Source of the DNA: Catalinimonas sp038039535
Lineage (GTDB): Bacteria; Bacteroidota; Bacteroidia; Cytophagales; Cyclobacteriaceae
DNA: 64,000 bases
Reading direction: 5' to 3'
Assembly: GCF_038039535.1 (NCBI RefSeq)
Contig: NZ_JBBPHP010000011.1
Coordinates: forward strand, 1 to 64,000
In this document: piece by piece, positions 44,071-52,911 of the stretch
How the letters are laid out: the number at the start of each line of letters is the position of its first letter
Numbering within the stretch: position 1 is the stretch's first letter
Translations under genes and position numbers: made by a program
Notes under the pieces: generated by a model
Database searches by the model: none
What the model saw: the letters and a program-made list of their open reading frames with translations, nothing else
Told to the model about the DNA's origin: nothing

Positions 44071-44177
44071 ACCAAAATTTCCCACTCCAGAAAATATTTT
44101 AATTTTTTTTGATGACGCGTAGGGGATAGATATGTCTTATACGGCTATTAGTATAGAGACAACAATCTACATAGTGC

Positions 44178-45161
44178 ATGAGTCAAAAAGATTTGGATAA
44201 AATTATCCGTGACTATTTATCCGGAAAACCCTCTCAGGAAGGCGAAAGGCTGTTTAACGCCTGGTTTGATGCTGCTCCTGAGGATAAAGTTTCTCCTCTT
44301 GAAGGGTTAAGTAGTGCTGAAAAAGAAAAACTCCGTAAAGAGATTTTTGCCAAAGCCACCGCTGCTAAGTCTGTTCAACTTTCTCCTCTTCAGGAAAAAA
44401 CGCAATATGTGCAAGGCTCTCGTCCGTGGTACCGCATGGCAGCGGTTTGGGTGGGCATATTGCTGCTTGGTTTTGCCACATTGCTGTATCTCAACTCTCA
44501 AAACAATACTACCACTGTGCAAACAGCCTTCGGGGAGGTGAAAACCATTAGCCTGCCCGATGGCTCTGAAGTTACGCTAAATGCCAATTCCAGCCTCAGT
44601 TATGCTACTGATTGGGAAGAGAATCCGGTACGTCAGGTATGGCTGGATGGCGAAGCTTATTTCTCGGTGGTACATACCCAGGATGACCGCAAATTTGAAG
44701 TGCACGCTTCGCAGATGAATGTGGAAGTTTTGGGCACTGAGTTTAATGTCAATAACCGCCGCGGCGATACGGAAGTAGTTTTGCACTCCGGTAAAGTAAA
44801 ACTGGCAGTGAACAAAGAAGATACTTCGGAGGAAATATTTATGGAGCCTGGCGAACTGGTTACTTTCTCTGAAAATACCCAAAGCCTTTCAAAGCAAATT
44901 GTCAATCCGGAAAACTATTCTACCTGGCGTAACCAGGAACTACTGCTGGACAATACTTCTCTGGCTGAAATCGCTCGTGCACTGGAAGATTATTACGGCT
45001 TTGAAGTGGTGATCCCTGATAATGAGCTGAAAGATATCAGCTTAACCGCTACTGCCAAGCTATCCCTGAAAGATACAGAAGTGATATTATCTGCAATCTC
45101 TGAGATCTATGGGATAGAGGTAGAGCAGAAGGGTAAGCAAATCATATTTAGCAATCCATAA
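44178..45161 (+). CDS. FecR family anti-sigma/signal transducer
   Basis: A protein of 327 residues: a cytoplasmic N-terminal part (1-82), one membrane helix (about 87-105, MAAVWVGILLLGFATLLYL) and a FecR beta domain (about 115-215, VQTAFGEVKTISLPDGSEVTLNANSSLSYATDW...VWLDGEAYFSV). A C-terminal DUF4974-type domain follows at about 250-325 (NTSLAEIARALEDYYGFEVVIPDN). The periplasmic part is expected to contact the STN domain of the neighbouring SusC and pass the signal to the ECF sigma factor. The gap before it (44071-44177) includes a GA-rich stretch at about 44120-44130 and probably a promoter, which I could not assign. Confidence 0.92.
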   Translation: MSQKDLDKIIRDYLSGKPSQEGERLFNAWFDAAPEDKVSPLEGLSSAEKEKLRKEIFAKATAAKSVQLSPLQEKTQYVQGSRPWYRMAAVWVGILLLGFATLLYLNSQNNTTTVQTAFGEVKTISLPDGSEVTLNANSSLSYATDWEENPVRQVWLDGEAYFSVVHTQDDRKFEVHASQMNVEVLGTEFNVNNRRGDTEVVLHSGKVKLAVNKEDTSEEIFMEPGELVTFSENTQSLSKQIVNPENYSTWRNQELLLDNTSLAEIARALEDYYGFEVVIPDNELKDISLTATAKLSLKDTEVILSAISEIYGIEVEQKGKQIIFSNP

Positions 45162-45165
45162 AAAA

Positions 45166-45204
45166 ATCCTGCCAGCGGTGTGGGGGCACCATTACCGGCA
45201 GGAT
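45166..45204 (+). promoter_or_regulatory. Stem-loop between fecR and susC
   Basis: Perfect 8-bp arms (ATCCTGCC with GGCAGGAT) and an inner 4-bp stem (GGTG with CACC) directly follow the fecR stop and end 35 nt before the SusC start. There is no T run, so it is more likely an RNA stability or attenuation structure than a simple terminator. Confidence 0.55.
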
Positions 45205-45239
45205 GATAAATAAACGTCTAATCCTAAAACTAAACGATT

Positions 45240-48200
45240 ATGGTAAATTTTGTACAAAAATGTACTAATTATTTGGTGGTCGCGCTGATTTGTTGCTACC
45301 AAAGCGGAGCAATGGCTCAGCAGCTTGCCGCTGTAACAGACAGCAGGGAGGTGCATCATAATGAGCCTGCCTCAGAAAAAGTGCAGAACCAGCAGCAACT
45401 GAAGCAGGTACTGGAAGAAATAGGTACCCGTTATGAGGTCAATTTTATGTTTGACCAGAAAGTGGTGGAGAAGAAAATTGTGAATAAGTCGGCACTGAAC
45501 TTTGAGGATTTTGATCAGTTGCTGTCTCATCTTCTGGAACCGCTGGGACTTACCTACAAGAAAATTGATGAAAGCCATTATATCATCAAGGCAGCAGAAC
45601 GTGAGGAAAAGGCTATTCAAAAAGTTGAAGCCAGAAATAGCATTAATGAAGAAAGGGAGGGAGTGATTAGCCCGGTATTTAGCCTGGGCATGCAGAGTGT
45701 TTCTCAGAAAATGATACTGGCTAAAACCATCACTGGTAAGGTAACCGATGAGAATAATGATCCCTTGCCGGGGGTAAGTATTTTGGTTAAAAATACTACC
45801 ACAGGTACAGTGACCGATATAGAAGGTAATTACCGCCTCAATGTGTCGGATGATGCTACGACACTGGTTTTTTCTTCTGTGGGATACACCACCGAAGAAG
45901 TAGCGATTGGTGATCAAAATGTAATCAATGTTTCACTCGTACCTGATATTCAGGCCTTGGGCGAAGTAGTTGTAGTGGGCTACGGAGAAGTAAAGCGTAC
46001 CGACCTCACCGGCTCAGTAGTGTCTATGGATGCGGAGCAACTGGAAAAAGTGAACAAAGTAGATGCGGTTTCTTCGTTGCAGGGGCAGGTGCCCGGAGTG
46101 GTGATTCAGCGAACCGACAACAAACCGGGCAGTGGGGGTTTTAACATCCGTATTCGGGGAGCAAGTACCATCAATACCAATGAGACCGCTGCGCAAGGTG
46201 GTTTTAATCCGGGACAGAATCCTCTCTTTATTGTAGATGGCATTTTTGTAGATGATATCTCTTTTCTAAACCCTGCCGATATTGAAAGAATGGATGTGCT
46301 GAAAGATGCTTCAGCCACAGCAATTTACGGGTCAAGAGGCAGTAATGGTGTGGTGATTATCAAAACCAAAAGAGGTTCCGAAGGCAAGTTGAGCGTCAGA
46401 TACAACAACTATGTCGGTGTGAAGCAGGCCTACCATCTTCCCCCAAACTACAACGGGCCTGAGTATGTGGAGTTTCTGAAAGATGTGGTGGTGGGTAATC
46501 AGTTTGCCAGCGGCGACCTGGATTATAGGAGAGAAGATGTGGTTTTGTCCGACTATCTGGATGAAGAGGAAATGCAGAATGTTGCCGATGGCGTTAATAC
46601 CGACTGGGTAGATCTGATATTACAAAATGGTTTTCAGACCAACCATACCGTAGACCTCAGTGGTGGGTCAGAAACAACTGTGTATGGTGTTGGCTTTGGT
46701 TACACCAAAGATGAAGGCAATATTGAGGGTGAAGACTTTACCAGATTTAACCTGCGGGGTAACTTCAGCAGTGATCTTGCCGACTGGCTCAACCTGAGTT
46801 ACAACAATTATGTAACCATGGCTATTCAAAACACCGGTAGCTGGGAAGCTTTTAGAAGTGCATACCGGCTTAAGCCTATCGGTAGACCCTATAATGAAGA
46901 TGGAACATTAAAATTCTGGCCCACACAAAAAGAAACCCAGATTACCAACCCTCTATTTGACCCCGCCAATATTACCAAAGAAGACAAATACCTACAATAT
47001 CTGGGTGACATCGCACTGAAGATCACGCCTCTGGAAGGTCTTACGTTCACTACCAAATTCTCTCCAAATATCAAATTTACCCGTTATGGAGAATACAGAG
47101 GATTGTATTCCAAAAGTACCAATGGGAATATAGCCAGTAGAAGGGCGCAGGTGAATAACTTTAATTATTTTTCCTATACCTGGGATAACATCGCAAATTA
47201 TTCGCGATCCTTTGGTAATATCCACAATCTGAATGCTACCCTGGTTTATTCTCAGTACATGGAGAGACGGGAGAGTTACTTCACTCAGGTGCGTAATTTC
47301 TCTACCGACGACTACAAGTTTTACAACCTGGATGCTGGTCTGGATATCAATGATTTGTCCAGTGACTTTGCCAAACAGTCCATAGAGTCCTACACTGCCA
47401 GAGTCAACTATGGCTTGCTGGATAAATACTTATTTACCCTTACCGGACGCTACGATGGCGCTTCCATACTTTCTGATCAAAACAAATGGGCCTTTTTCCC
47501 TTCTGCTGCCTTTGCATGGCGAATTGTAGAGGAAGACTTTATGAGCGATCAGAATATTTTTTCAGAAGCCAAACTGCGATTAAGCTATGGCCAAACCGGA
47601 AACAACGGTCAGGGAGGAGGGCTTAGCCCATTAGGCTCTCAGTCACTACTGGTAGCGAGTTCCACCAATTTGGGAGATGCCTCAGTGCAGACATTATATA
47701 TCAATAGCCTGGCAAATGCAGATCTGACCTGGGAGAGAACTACAGAAGTGAATCTTGGAATTGATTTTGGGTTTTTGAATAACCGTATTTATGGTTCCAT
47801 AGATGTGTATAATCGGAAAAACACAGATATCATATTCTTCAGACCTTTACCTTCTGTGACCGGATTTGGCGGAACATTTGATAATGTGGGTGAGTCTACC
47901 AACAAAGGAATTGAGTTCGGTCTGAATACAGTAAATTTTGATAACAATGCATTCAAATGGACCACCAATTTCAACTTCTCGCTCAACAGAAATACCATAG
48001 ACAAGCTGTACGGAGGCCTGGATGATATCATGTTTACTGTACAGGGAACCAGCCTGATCAACAGAGTGGGCGAGCCTATCGGTTCAATTTATAATTATGA
48101 GCTGGATGGCGTATGGCAGCTGGATGAGGCGGATGAAGCCGCCAAGTACGACCAATTTCCCGGACAGGTCAAAGTAGTAGACCAGAATGATGACGGACAA

Positions 48201-48716
48201 ATTACTCCTGAAGAAGATCGGGTCATTATCGGCAACGTAACTCCGATATGGACGGGGGGCATCACCAGTACCATGAACTACAAGAATTTTGATTTCTCCT
48301 TCTTTGTCTATACCAGCCAGGGTAATAAAATCAGGAGTAACTTCCACAATGCTACTTCATTTCCCTGGGACAATGTGCCTTCAAGAGTTTTTAATGGATA
48401 CAAAATAGACTACTGGACTCCTACTAACCCTACCGACGAATGGTATCAGCCCGGTAATGGCGGTCAGTACCAGGATGTGATCAAATACAGAGATGTGTCA
48501 TTCACCAAGGTAGGCTACATTACCCTGGGCTATACGCTGCCCGGAACGCTGCTTGACCGATTGAACCTTGGAAGCCTACGCATGTATGCCACAGTGCAGG
48601 ACCCATTTATCATGACCGATTATGATGGTTGGGACCCTGAAAATGCCGGAAGAAATGACTGGGGCGCAGCCTTTATGTCACGTACTTACATGGCAGGAAT
48701 CAACCTGAGTTTCTAA
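45240..48716 (+). CDS. SusC/RagA TonB-dependent transporter with STN signalling domain
   Basis: A protein of 1,158 residues. Its long signal region (1-27) is followed by an STN domain at about 50-118 (QQLKQVLEEIGTRYEVNFMFDQK...LTYKKIDESHYII). A CarboxypepD_reg-like domain lies at about 164-235 (ITGKVTDENNDPLPGVSILVKNTTTGTVTDIEGNY), the TonB box/plug at about 245-370 (VVVVGYGEVKRTDLTGSV, LFIVDGI, IERMDVLKDASATAIYGSRGSNGVV) and the outer-membrane barrel to the end. The STN domain marks it as a transducer that contacts FecR when ligand binds. It imports an unknown ligand with the SusD lipoprotein encoded next. Confidence 0.95.
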   Translation: MVNFVQKCTNYLVVALICCYQSGAMAQQLAAVTDSREVHHNEPASEKVQNQQQLKQVLEEIGTRYEVNFMFDQKVVEKKIVNKSALNFEDFDQLLSHLLEPLGLTYKKIDESHYIIKAAEREEKAIQKVEARNSINEEREGVISPVFSLGMQSVSQKMILAKTITGKVTDENNDPLPGVSILVKNTTTGTVTDIEGNYRLNVSDDATTLVFSSVGYTTEEVAIGDQNVINVSLVPDIQALGEVVVVGYGEVKRTDLTGSVVSMDAEQLEKVNKVDAVSSLQGQVPGVVIQRTDNKPGSGGFNIRIRGASTINTNETAAQGGFNPGQNPLFIVDGIFVDDISFLNPADIERMDVLKDASATAIYGSRGSNGVVIIKTKRGSEGKLSVRYNNYVGVKQAYHLPPNYNGPEYVEFLKDVVVGNQFASGDLDYRREDVVLSDYLDEEEMQNVADGVNTDWVDLILQNGFQTNHTVDLSGGSETTVYGVGFGYTKDEGNIEGEDFTRFNLRGNFSSDLADWLNLSYNNYVTMAIQNTGSWEAFRSAYRLKPIGRPYNEDGTLKFWPTQKETQITNPLFDPANITKEDKYLQYLGDIALKITPLEGLTFTTKFSPNIKFTRYGEYRGLYSKSTNGNIASRRAQVNNFNYFSYTWDNIANYSRSFGNIHNLNATLVYSQYMERRESYFTQVRNFSTDDYKFYNLDAGLDINDLSSDFAKQSIESYTARVNYGLLDKYLFTLTGRYDGASILSDQNKWAFFPSAAFAWRIVEEDFMSDQNIFSEAKLRLSYGQTGNNGQGGGLSPLGSQSLLVASSTNLGDASVQTLYINSLANADLTWERTTEVNLGIDFGFLNNRIYGSIDVYNRKNTDIIFFRPLPSVTGFGGTFDNVGESTNKGIEFGLNTVNFDNNAFKWTTNFNFSLNRNTIDKLYGGLDDIMFTVQGTSLINRVGEPIGSIYNYELDGVWQLDEADEAAKYDQFPGQVKVVDQNDDGQITPEEDRVIIGNVTPIWTGGITSTMNYKNFDFSFFVYTSQGNKIRSNFHNATSFPWDNVPSRVFNGYKIDYWTPTNPTDEWYQPGNGGQYQDVIKYRDVSFTKVGYITLGYTLPGTLLDRLNLGSLRMYATVQDPFIMTDYDGWDPENAGRNDWGAAFMSRTYMAGINLSF

Positions 48717-48734
48717 AAATTCAGTAAATTAAAA

Positions 48735-50369
48735 ATGAACACAATGAAAATATTCAATCATAAAATCACCAGCTTAATCTTATCTTTCCTCTTTGTCTTA
48801 GGGCTTTCTGCCTGTGAAGACTTTCTGGAAGAAGAAAACCGCACTGCACTTTCTCTGGAAACTGCCAGCGAAAACCCTGAGACTTTTGACCAACTGGTAG
48901 CATCCGTATACGAACGTGCCCGGGAAACCACCACCAAGTACACAGCAGATATGTACTACACACTGGAAGATCTGGGCACCGATCTCGTCACACGGGGAAC
49001 TGTGGTTTCAGGCGTAGATCCTATCAACGATTACGTGAACATGAATTCTACCATCTGGGTATTTGATGTATACTGGGACAATCAGTATTCCGTCATTTCA
49101 GCAGCCAATGTGGTGCTGGATAATGCTGAGGCCATTCAGGGCGTAGATGAAGAAACCAAAACTACAGGTATGGCTGAGGCCAAATTTTTCAGGGCCTGGT
49201 CTTATTTCAATCTGGTTGAAAATTATGGGGGCGTTCCTTTGGTCTTGTATCAGGTGACTACCGCAGAAACAGACTTTTTTCGTGCCTCTGAAGAGGAAGT
49301 GTATGCGCAAATTATCACAGACCTGGAAGATGCACTGCAAGGGGTGAGTGAAAATCCTGAAGCGTATGGCAGAGTTTCCAAAGACGCCGTAAGACACCTG
49401 ATGTCTAAGGTACTGCTTACCCGAGGTTACAAGTCATTTGGAACTTCTGAAGATTTTACCGAAGCAGCTGCTTTGGCAGCAACCATCATTTCAAAGTATC
49501 CGCTGGTATCCTCTTTTGAGGAACTGGTAGACGTCGGCAACCAACGGAATCCCGAAGTGGTTTTTGCCTACTTGTTCGGTGGTGATGTGGTGAGCAGAGG
49601 ATGGGGCAATTCCAGGCACATGATGTACAAATTCCGCTATTTTGATTATCCCGGCATGACCCGTGGCAATCAGTATCAAAAAGGACTAGGCCCGGCCCCT
49701 ACTCCATTCTTTTTCAAGCTGTTTGAAGAAGGAGATGAAAGAGCTGACGCAACCTATAGAAGAGTAATCTACGCAGAGATAGATTCCGAAGATGGTAGCA
49801 TTCTGGCCGGAGATACAGCCATTTATTTTCCCAAGACGGCCTGGAGCCAGGAAGCCATAGATGCGGTTCCTTATGCAGTTATTAATCCAGGAACGTACTT
49901 TACCAACAATGGGGTCACCGACGTGCATTATCCCATGTTCAGAAAGTTTGACAATCCTGGCGTACCTTTTACCCAACCCGATCAACAGTCAGAAGGCACC
50001 AGAGATATGGTGATGATGCGGGCTGGTGAAGCCTACCTGATCGCTGCCGAAGCCAATCTACAATTAGGAAATGTTGCCGAAGCTGCTGACCTTCTGACTA
50101 CTCTAAGAGCCAGAGCAGGACTTACTACGCCTATAACTGAAAGCGAAGTTGACCTTGATTTTATCCTGGACGAAAGAGCCAGAGAACTGATGGGTGAAGT
50201 AAACCGCTGGATGGATTTGAAAAGAACCGGACAGCTTGTGGAGCGTACTTTAGAATACAATCCGCATGCAGCCTTAAACAATGACCTGACAGTAAAAAAT
50301 TTACTAAGGCCAATTCCACAGTCTGAAATTGACATCAGTGGCTTTACACAAAATCCTGATTATAATTAA
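48735..50369 (+). CDS. SusD/RagB family outer-membrane lipoprotein (pair 1)
   Basis: A protein of 544 residues with a lipoprotein signal (LFVLGLSACEDF). The SusD features are the N-terminal helix pair (ENPETFDQLVASVYERAR), the segment AEAKFFRAWSYFNLVENYGGVPLVL and the C-terminal RAGEAYLIAAEANLQLGNVAEAADLLTTLRARAG with FILDERARELMGEVNRWMDLKRTG. SusD proteins cap the SusC barrel and bind the ligand. It follows susC by 18 nt and must be co-transcribed; a strong terminator comes 13 nt after the stop. An ECF/FecR/STN-controlled pair. Confidence 0.95.
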   Translation: MNTMKIFNHKITSLILSFLFVLGLSACEDFLEEENRTALSLETASENPETFDQLVASVYERARETTTKYTADMYYTLEDLGTDLVTRGTVVSGVDPINDYVNMNSTIWVFDVYWDNQYSVISAANVVLDNAEAIQGVDEETKTTGMAEAKFFRAWSYFNLVENYGGVPLVLYQVTTAETDFFRASEEEVYAQIITDLEDALQGVSENPEAYGRVSKDAVRHLMSKVLLTRGYKSFGTSEDFTEAAALAATIISKYPLVSSFEELVDVGNQRNPEVVFAYLFGGDVVSRGWGNSRHMMYKFRYFDYPGMTRGNQYQKGLGPAPTPFFFKLFEEGDERADATYRRVIYAEIDSEDGSILAGDTAIYFPKTAWSQEAIDAVPYAVINPGTYFTNNGVTDVHYPMFRKFDNPGVPFTQPDQQSEGTRDMVMMRAGEAYLIAAEANLQLGNVAEAADLLTTLRARAGLTTPITESEVDLDFILDERARELMGEVNRWMDLKRTGQLVERTLEYNPHAALNNDLTVKNLLRPIPQSEIDISGFTQNPDYN

Positions 50370-50381
50370 TTCTCTACGCTT

Positions 50382-50418
50382 AAAACTCTCGTCTTAACCA
50401 AAGGCGAGAGTTTTTTTT
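50382..50418 (+). terminator. Intrinsic terminator after the first SusCD pair
   Basis: Arms AAAACTCTCG and CGAGAGTTTT around a loop of about 13 nt are followed by T8. Confidence 0.92.
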
Positions 50419-50494
50419 AATGCTCACTTTTTGACTTTTGGAATTCTGAAACAAAGTTTAGCTTCAGAAAAAATAATAAAAACCCTCTCTTGTG

Positions 50495-52282
50495 ATGCAA
50501 AAAATCACCCGCCACACCTTTCTTAAACAATCCCTTCAGTTAAGCACGCTTGCATTAGCTTTTCCCACGCATGCCTTGCCGATAGCAGATGAATTATCTC
50601 CTGCAAAAAATACTACTGACCAAGCGCTCATGAAAAGATTAGTCAAAGCGAATGACAGCCAGCTTGCCCAACTGCTCGCCTCTAAAGATGAGGAGATCAA
50701 CCGCTATAGCAGAAGGCTGGGTTATGCGTTTGGAATGTTATCCGCAGCTTATAGCAATGAGCAATCCACTTACCATCAGAGCCCTGAAGTATCGGCTTAT
50801 CTTGAAAAAATCGTTCGCTTTCTGCTACAGGAGCAGCGACCGGATGGCACTATGAATGCAGGTAATCTGGAATCACCTCCTGATACGGCATTTTTGGTAG
50901 AACTGCTCTGCGCTGGTACGTCTTTGCTGGTTGAGGAGGATACGAAAGCACTGGAAGAGGTTAAAAGTGGGGTAAAACAGTTTTTACTCAAAGCAGGCGA
51001 CGCGCTAACGGTAGGCGGTGTACATACGCCCAACCACCGCTGGGTAATCAGTGCTGCGCTGGCTCGCCTTAATGCTTTGTACCCGAATGAAAAGTACGTT
51101 AACAGAATCCATGACTGGCTGGGTGAGGGCATATACATTGACAGTGACGGACATTTTCTGGAAAGAAGCCGGAATTATTCGGAAGTCGTAGATCGGGCGC
51201 TCATCACCATAAGCCGTTTGCTGGATATACCTTCTCTGCTGGAACCGGTGCGGAAAAATCTGAACATGACCTATTATTACATGGAACCCAATGGCGAACT
51301 GGTAACCGTAGATTCTCGGCGGCAGGATCAGTACTCCTCTAAAAGTATGGTTGCCTATTACCTGCATTACCGCTACCTGGCCATACGAGATCAAAACCAT
51401 GAGTATGCCGGAATATGCAGGATCATTGAGCAGTTTGAGGATTTTGGAAATGTCTTAGATCATGCTCTGGTAGATTTTATGGAAGAACCATTGCTGCAGC
51501 AGGAGTTACCTAAAAGTACGCCACCGCCCACCGACTTTGAAAAGTTTTTTACCACCTCTCATCTGGCTAGAATCCGCCGGGGAGATAGCAGTACCACTAT
51601 TTTTGGAGGGGTAGACTGGCCAATGATTATTGCTTCGGGACGTGCCAACAGCCCGAACTTCTTTTCGTTTCGGAAAGGTGATGCAGTCTTGAAATACATG
51701 CGTTTATCTTCACAATTTTTTAGCATGGGCTACTTCAGAAGCGAAGGCTTGAAGAAAGAAGGTAATAAGTATGTGCTGCACCAAAAACTGGAAGTGCCCT
51801 ATTACCAGCCTTTACCGCAGGACAAAAGAAGGCAAAACGGTGATTATGCTCTCACCCCCAGTATTGATGATCGTTTCTGGAACAAGATGTCCTTTGCTGA
51901 TCGCCCCACCAGCAATATAAAAATGCTGGAAACTACTGTCACTGTAGAAGAAAAAAATGGTAGCAATGAAGTGAGTTTTGAGGTAAACGGACAGGACGAA
52001 GTGGCGGTCACTATTGAGCTTTGTTTTGAAGAAGAAGGAGAGTTATCAGGCGTCAGCCGAGCGGAAGATGGAGAGGATAACTTTTTTCTGGAAGAAGGAA
52101 CAGGAGAATATAAAGCAGGAGACAACAGCATACAGTTTGGGCCAGGTACAGTTGCGCACCGATCCATTCACCGTTTGGAAGGGGAAAAATACAGCTCACA
52201 TTTCGGAAGCTTAAGAACCGAAGGTAAACATGTTTATCTTACCGGCATTACTCCCTTTAAGCATACCCTCACTTTCCGTTAA
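50495..52282 (+). CDS. Exported protein, possibly an alpha/alpha-toroid polysaccharide lyase/heparinase-like enzyme
   Basis: A protein of about 595 residues; the ATG at 50495 is preferred over the GTG just before it. A signal peptide (RHTFLKQSLQLSTLALAFPTHALP) is followed by a helical region (about 45-330) of toroid character (RRLGYAFGMLSAAY, VRFLLQEQRPDGTMNAGNLESPPDTAFLVELL, NHRWVISAALARLNALY, RSRNYSEVVDRALITISRLL). Then comes a beta-rich region with SRRQDQYSSKSM, and a C-terminal beta domain. Toroid plus beta-sandwich layout resembles alginate/heparin lyase relatives, but no catalytic set can be assigned. Its location between two SusCD pairs supports action on the imported glycan or an unsaturated product. 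Confidence 0.62.
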   Translation: MQKITRHTFLKQSLQLSTLALAFPTHALPIADELSPAKNTTDQALMKRLVKANDSQLAQLLASKDEEINRYSRRLGYAFGMLSAAYSNEQSTYHQSPEVSAYLEKIVRFLLQEQRPDGTMNAGNLESPPDTAFLVELLCAGTSLLVEEDTKALEEVKSGVKQFLLKAGDALTVGGVHTPNHRWVISAALARLNALYPNEKYVNRIHDWLGEGIYIDSDGHFLERSRNYSEVVDRALITISRLLDIPSLLEPVRKNLNMTYYYMEPNGELVTVDSRRQDQYSSKSMVAYYLHYRYLAIRDQNHEYAGICRIIEQFEDFGNVLDHALVDFMEEPLLQQELPKSTPPPTDFEKFFTTSHLARIRRGDSSTTIFGGVDWPMIIASGRANSPNFFSFRKGDAVLKYMRLSSQFFSMGYFRSEGLKKEGNKYVLHQKLEVPYYQPLPQDKRRQNGDYALTPSIDDRFWNKMSFADRPTSNIKMLETTVTVEEKNGSNEVSFEVNGQDEVAVTIELCFEEEGELSGVSRAEDGEDNFFLEEGTGEYKAGDNSIQFGPGTVAHRSIHRLEGEKYSSHFGSLRTEGKHVYLTGITPFKHTLTFR

Positions 52283-52911
52283 TTTTTTTGTCAACTCTAC
52301 CTTTTCCATACGAAGCCTTCTGAGAGCATATTTTAAAAAAGCAGCGGAGAAGATAATGAAGAGAGATTGAATATAAGGATTTTGTTGAAAAATTTTCAAT
52401 GAAATGGCCTTATAGATATTGCTGATATCAATTCTTTATTAACAAACCAAAATTGAAAAATAAAACTAAATTATCCCGATATTAGGATATGCTTTTCTAA
52501 TTGAGATAAAATAGTGTAAATATAGGGTAAAATACTGTATGTTTTTCCCGTTACAAATCATCAAATTAGTATCATAGCAATCTGAGAATTTTATGAGATT
52601 TGTAATAGGGTGATTTTTGGATTGTAAGCGTAAGCTGTATCGGACTGATACCAGAGTATCCTAGAGGATACATTGAATTCGTAGGGACTACAACAATCTT
52701 CCCAGATTATTTCAGTAGTTCAACACACCAGGGACCACGGGCATCAGATTAAAATTAATTCAACAATCTTAAACCATTACCTCCATTATCCTTACAATTT
52801 AATACCCCAAAAAAAGGCTACTAAGCCTGTAGCTTTATACACCTGAATATCGCTCTGTCCTAAGCTGAGCGGGTTCATTTATTTTTTATCACAACCTAAA
52901 ACTATCATGCG
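52283..52911. other. 629-nt gap before the second SusCD pair
   Basis: AT-rich sequence between two plus-strand genes. It should contain the promoter and 5' leader of the second susC. A small palindrome (AGGCT/AGCCT, about 52815-52828) lies in the leader. A 62-codon minus-strand frame at 52211-52399 overlaps the previous gene and is not called. No operator or promoter could be named. Confidence 0.45.

Noticed and set aside
52211..52399. 62-codon minus-strand frame after the toroid-like gene
   Set aside because: It overlaps the end of a well-supported plus-strand gene and shows no signal or domain.
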